A stretch of DNA of 15,158 nucleotides, taken from contig CAYPMR010000084.1 of the NCBI GenBank assembly GCA_964411665.1, positions 1 through 15,158 on the forward strand, read 5' to 3'. This document shows positions 14,159-15,158 of this stretch, piece after piece; the first letter of the stretch is position 1, and each line of letters opens with the position of its first letter. The position numbers were made by a program, and so were the translations under genes. This DNA comes from CALFCE01 sp964411665 (GTDB lineage Bacteria > Pseudomonadota > Gammaproteobacteria > Granulosicoccales > Granulosicoccaceae). The notes under the pieces were generated by a model. That model worked only from the letters and a program-made list of their open reading frames with translations, was not told where the DNA came from and ran no database searches.

Positions 14159-14242
14159 AATCACGTTCTAAAATAAATCACGTTCTAAAACACTGCCAAG
14201 TTCTAAAACACTGCTTAACTACTACAGCCTTTCACTACTACA
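14159..14242 (-). repeat. Short tandem repeats (16-18-nt period) just before the rplC ribosome binding site
   Basis: Three copies of GTTCTAAAA lie at 14165-14173, 14182-14190 and 14200-14208 (spacing 17 and 18). Copies 1 and 2 share AATCACGTTCTAAAA; copies 2 and 3 share GTTCTAAAACACTGC. Next to them ACTACTACA occurs at 14218-14226 and 14234-14242. So five units of two types lie in register at about 17 nt. They end 5 nt before the GAGGAG ribosome binding site, within the leader RNA. They may be binding units for an RNA-binding protein or a relic of tandem duplication. Confidence 0.75.
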
Positions 14243-14300
14243 AGCTTTGCGCAATCAAGCGTGCTGCATTCAAACACCAGACAAGCCTCCACTATTCAAC

Positions 14301-14321
14301 CGCGCCACAAGAAATAGCGCG
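14301..14321 (-). repeat. GC-rich stem in rplC leader
   Basis: CGCGC (14301-14305) and GCGCG (14317-14321) pair around an 11-nt loop that contains TATTTCTTGTG on the minus strand. No U-rich tail follows, so it does not look like an intrinsic terminator. It could be a structural element of the leader. Confidence 0.3.
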
Positions 14322-14366
14322 AGAAAATGGAAGCCCACATTACGCATTATCTTTGATACAACAACT

Positions 14367-14380
14367 GTAACCAGTGTTAC
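14367..14380 (-). repeat. Small hairpin in rplC leader
   Basis: GTAAC and GTTAC pair perfectly around the 4-nt loop ACTG (minus strand). It would be present in transcripts from both P1 and P2. Function unknown; it could be chance, given the short stem. Confidence 0.3.
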
Positions 14381-14410
14381 GACGGCAAGTTTTACCGAAG
14401 GGAGCCGGCT

Positions 14411-14440
14411 ATTGTAGCAGCCATTTCACTTCTGTAACAA
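14411..14440 (-). promoter_or_regulatory. Possible second promoter P2 with extended -10
   Basis: Minus-strand -10 TACAAT (14411-14416) is preceded by TGC, giving an extended -10 (TGnTACAAT). TTGTTA (14435-14440) lies 18 bp upstream as the -35. Start would be near 14404, about 260 nt before rplC. The -10 lies in the loop of a small inverted repeat, GGCT/AGCC. Weaker evidence than P1. Confidence 0.45.
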
Positions 14441-14494
14441 GTCATCTTATCGCTTGTCTAAGCATATTCGACTGCTTGGTACCCCTGATACCGC

Positions 14495-14523
14495 CCTTGC
14501 CCAAGGTCTTCTTACACCAAGGC
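14495..14523 (-). promoter_or_regulatory. Alternative hairpin segment in the rplC leader
   Basis: On the minus strand two copies of CCTTGG, 10 nt apart, precede one CAAGG. Either CCTTG copy can pair with CAAGG (the near copy gives a tight hairpin, the far copy a longer one), so the pairings exclude each other. This resembles the competing stems of an attenuator or protein-sensing leader. No U-tract follows directly, so a terminator form is not evident. Confidence 0.3.
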
Positions 14524-14570
14524 ATTCTTCGGGAGGCAGCGGGTCCAGTTCAGTCTGGATAGAGACGCGT

Positions 14571-14598
14571 AGTATAGAGATCTATCAACGCATGTCCA
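14571..14598 (-). promoter_or_regulatory. Promoter P1 of the rplC operon (sigma-70 type)
   Basis: Minus-strand -35 TGGACA (14593-14598) and -10 TATACT (14571-14576) are separated by 16 bp; each hexamer differs from consensus at one position. The bases after the -10 (ACGCGTC) make a GC-rich discriminator, typical of stable-RNA and ribosomal-protein promoters under ppGpp/DksA control. The expected start is near 14563-14565, giving an untranslated leader of about 420 nt before rplC. This is the best promoter match I found in the window. Confidence 0.7.
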
Positions 14599-14603
14599 GT
14601 GTT

Positions 14604-14645
14604 TTAACGACAAATACAATGATTTAGCATTCGATTTGTCATTAA
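14604..14645. promoter_or_regulatory. 42-bp dyad immediately upstream of promoter P1 (candidate operator or activator site)
   Basis: The arms TTAACGACAAAT (14604-14615) and ATTTGTCATTAA (14634-14645) are reverse complements at 11 of 12 positions. Inside them AATG (14618-14621) and CATT (14628-14631) continue the symmetry about the same centre, 14624.5. The dyad ends 5 bp upstream of the P1 -35 hexamer, so its centre is about 60 bp upstream of the expected start site. It is AT-rich like an UP element, but its symmetry suggests a dimeric DNA-binding protein, or a hairpin in read-through RNA. The binding partner is unknown. Confidence 0.5.
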
Positions 14646-14667
14646 AATGCACCAAAAAAGGCGCATT
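14646..14667 (-). terminator. Possible terminator or 3'-end hairpin of the tuf-rpsJ transcript
   Basis: On the minus strand AATGCGCC, six T residues and GGTGCATT form an 8-bp stem (one G-U pair) with the U6 run in the loop. The U6 run also directly follows a GC-rich GCGCC, so termination within the run is possible, but a matching upstream stem is only about 4 bp (GGCG at 14688-14691). The class is therefore uncertain: loop-U hairpin, weak terminator, or both. Its position between rpsJ and the rplC promoter fits an operon boundary. Confidence 0.35.
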
Positions 14668-14675
14668 GCTTACTT

Positions 14676-14690
14676 GCGACATATTGTCGC
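14676..14690 (-). repeat. Small perfect inverted repeat after rpsJ
   Basis: GCGACA and TGTCGC pair perfectly around a 3-nt loop, about 75 nt past the rpsJ stop. With the oligo-U hairpin that follows 8 nt later it may form part of the 3' end of the tuf-rpsJ transcript. There is no U-tract immediately after this stem, so on its own it is not an intrinsic terminator. Confidence 0.4.
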
Positions 14691-14764
14691 CAAATTTAAG
14701 CCATTTACAACCAAAGCCAACAACCGCGAGACTTGTTCAGGCGGCTGACAGCCAACCAGAGTGG

Positions 14765-15082
14765 TTAGCTGAGCTTGATCTGTACATCAACGCCGGCAGC
14801 CAGATCGAGTTTCATCAAGGCATCTACCGTTTTTTCCGTCGGATCGACAATATCCATCAGACGTTTGTGCGTACGCAACTCGTATTGGTCTCGCGCATTC
14901 TTGTTGACGTGCGGCGAAATCAGCACAGTGAATCGCTCTTTCTTGGTCGGCAGGGGGATTGGGCCCAGAACACGGGCACCTGTTCTTTTTGCCGTCTCAA
15001 GGATTTCCTTTGCCGATCGGTCGATCAAGCGATGATCAAAAGCCTTCAAGCGAATGCGTATAGTCTGATTGGATGCAGCCAT
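14765..15082 (-). CDS. rpsJ: Small-subunit ribosomal protein S10 (NusE)
   Basis: 105 residues, close to the 103 of E. coli S10. The protein opens with QTIRIRLKAFDHRLID, has the loop region around GARVLGPIPLPTKKERFTVL and ends with the DAAGVDVQIKL-type strand, all S10 hallmarks. S10 is a head protein of the 30S subunit and, as NusE, pairs with NusB in transcription antitermination and contacts NusG. The ATG lies 11 nt after the tuf stop with only a short GGA as ribosome binding site, so it is probably read on the str transcript. Unlike in E. coli it is not directly followed by rplC: 621 non-coding nt intervene, so it looks detached from the S10 operon. Confidence 0.98.
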   Translation of the reverse strand: MAASNQTIRIRLKAFDHRLIDRSAKEILETAKRTGARVLGPIPLPTKKERFTVLISPHVNKNARDQYELRTHKRLMDIVDPTEKTVDALMKLDLAAGVDVQIKLS

Positions 15083-15093
15083 GATCTTATCCG

Positions 15094-15158
15094 TTACTCA
15101 ATTATTTTCGACACAACGCCAGCCCCAACTGTACGTCCGCCCTCGCGAATCGCAAATC
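15094..15158 (-). CDS. tuf: Elongation factor Tu, C-terminal end (partial)
   Basis: Only the last 21 or so codons are inside the window; the gene runs off the right edge. The readable tail is FAIREGGRTVGAGVVSKIIE followed by TAA, which is the classic EF-Tu ending (FAIREGGRTVGAGVV.KI). EF-Tu is the GTPase that delivers aminoacyl-tRNA to the ribosome; this tail belongs to its beta-barrel domain 3. The gene sits 11 nt upstream of rpsJ on the same strand, as expected for the tuf copy at the end of the str operon (rpsL-rpsG-fusA-tuf). Which of possible duplicate tuf copies this is cannot be told from the tail, but the context fits the str copy. Confidence 0.95.
   Translation of the reverse strand, partial: FAIREGGRTVGAGVVSKIIE

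Larger units (their letters stand above)
14144..14764 (-). other. 621-nt non-coding block between rpsJ and rplC
   Basis: No credible gene is seen on either strand. In transcription direction the block holds: a short hairpin (14676-14690), a hairpin with an oligo-U loop (14646-14667), a 42-bp dyad (14604-14645), a strong promoter (14571-14598), a GC-rich leader with alternative hairpins (about 14495-14523), a second promoter with an extended -10 (14411-14440), two more hairpins (14367-14380, 14301-14321) and about 80 nt of short tandem repeats ending just before the rplC ribosome binding site. In E. coli the rpsJ-rplC spacing is only a few tens of nt. I infer that this is the control region of an S10 operon that begins at rplC. 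Confidence 0.8.

Noticed and set aside
14159..14242. CRISPR-like array
   Set aside because: Units are too short (9-15 nt) and too closely packed, without spacers of constant length or cas genes.
14341..14380. Third promoter with -10 GATAAT
   Set aside because: The hexamer at the right distance upstream (CTGGTT) is a poor -35, so the match is probably chance.
14374..14562. 62-codon plus-strand frame in the rpsJ-rplC gap
   Set aside because: No convincing ribosome binding site, no recognised domain, and it runs against the direction of both candidate promoters.
14144..14764. tRNA or other stable RNA gene in the gap
   Set aside because: No T-loop-like GTTCRANNC with matching acceptor stem and CCA was seen, and no long GC-rich paired domain.
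14144..14764. Insertion sequence remnant
   Set aside because: No terminal inverted repeats with target duplication at the edges and no transposase fragment in any frame.

Overview
The window is the end of the str gene cluster plus the complete S10, spc and alpha ribosomal-protein clusters, all read from the minus strand (right to left). Transcription order is tuf (3' end only), rpsJ, a 621-nt gap, rplC-rplD-rplW-rplB-rpsS-rplV-rpsC-rplP-rpmC-rpsQ, rplN-rplX-rplE-rpsN-rpsH-rplF-rplR-rpsE-rpmD-rplO-secY-rpmJ, then rpsM-rpsK-rpsD-rpoA-rplQ. No credible gene was seen on the plus strand. The long plus-strand reading frames all lie antisense to conserved genes.

The organism is most likely a gammaproteobacterium. 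The proteins align residue for residue with E. coli ones over long stretches (the RpoA C-terminal domain, S4, S8, L16). S14 is the long form without a CxxC zinc site. rpmJ follows secY directly, with no adk, map or infA between them, which argues against Firmicutes and against the usual betaproteobacterial arrangement. I cannot name the genus.

Layout: 15094-15158 tuf end; 14765-15082 rpsJ, 11 nt behind tuf; 14144-14764 a non-coding block with two good sigma-70-type promoters, a long dyad, several hairpins and short tandem repeats; 9300-14143 the rest of the S10 operon, tightly packed (1-nt overlaps and 2-nt gaps in places); 3149-9213 the spc operon, with looser spacing around rplR (128 and 115 nt); 135-3087 the alpha operon; 1-134 two hairpins and a 13-bp tandem repeat after the last gene.

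Together the genes encode 27 ribosomal proteins (of both subunits), the translocon channel SecY, the RNA polymerase alpha subunit and the tail of EF-Tu, so growth-related translation, transcription and secretion functions are made together. The main departure from the E. coli plan is that rpsJ appears to have moved to the str transcript. The S10 operon seems to start at rplC from its own promoters with an untranslated leader of roughly 260-420 nt. The rest is ordinary, and I found no mobile element, CRISPR array, tRNA or novel protein-coding system.
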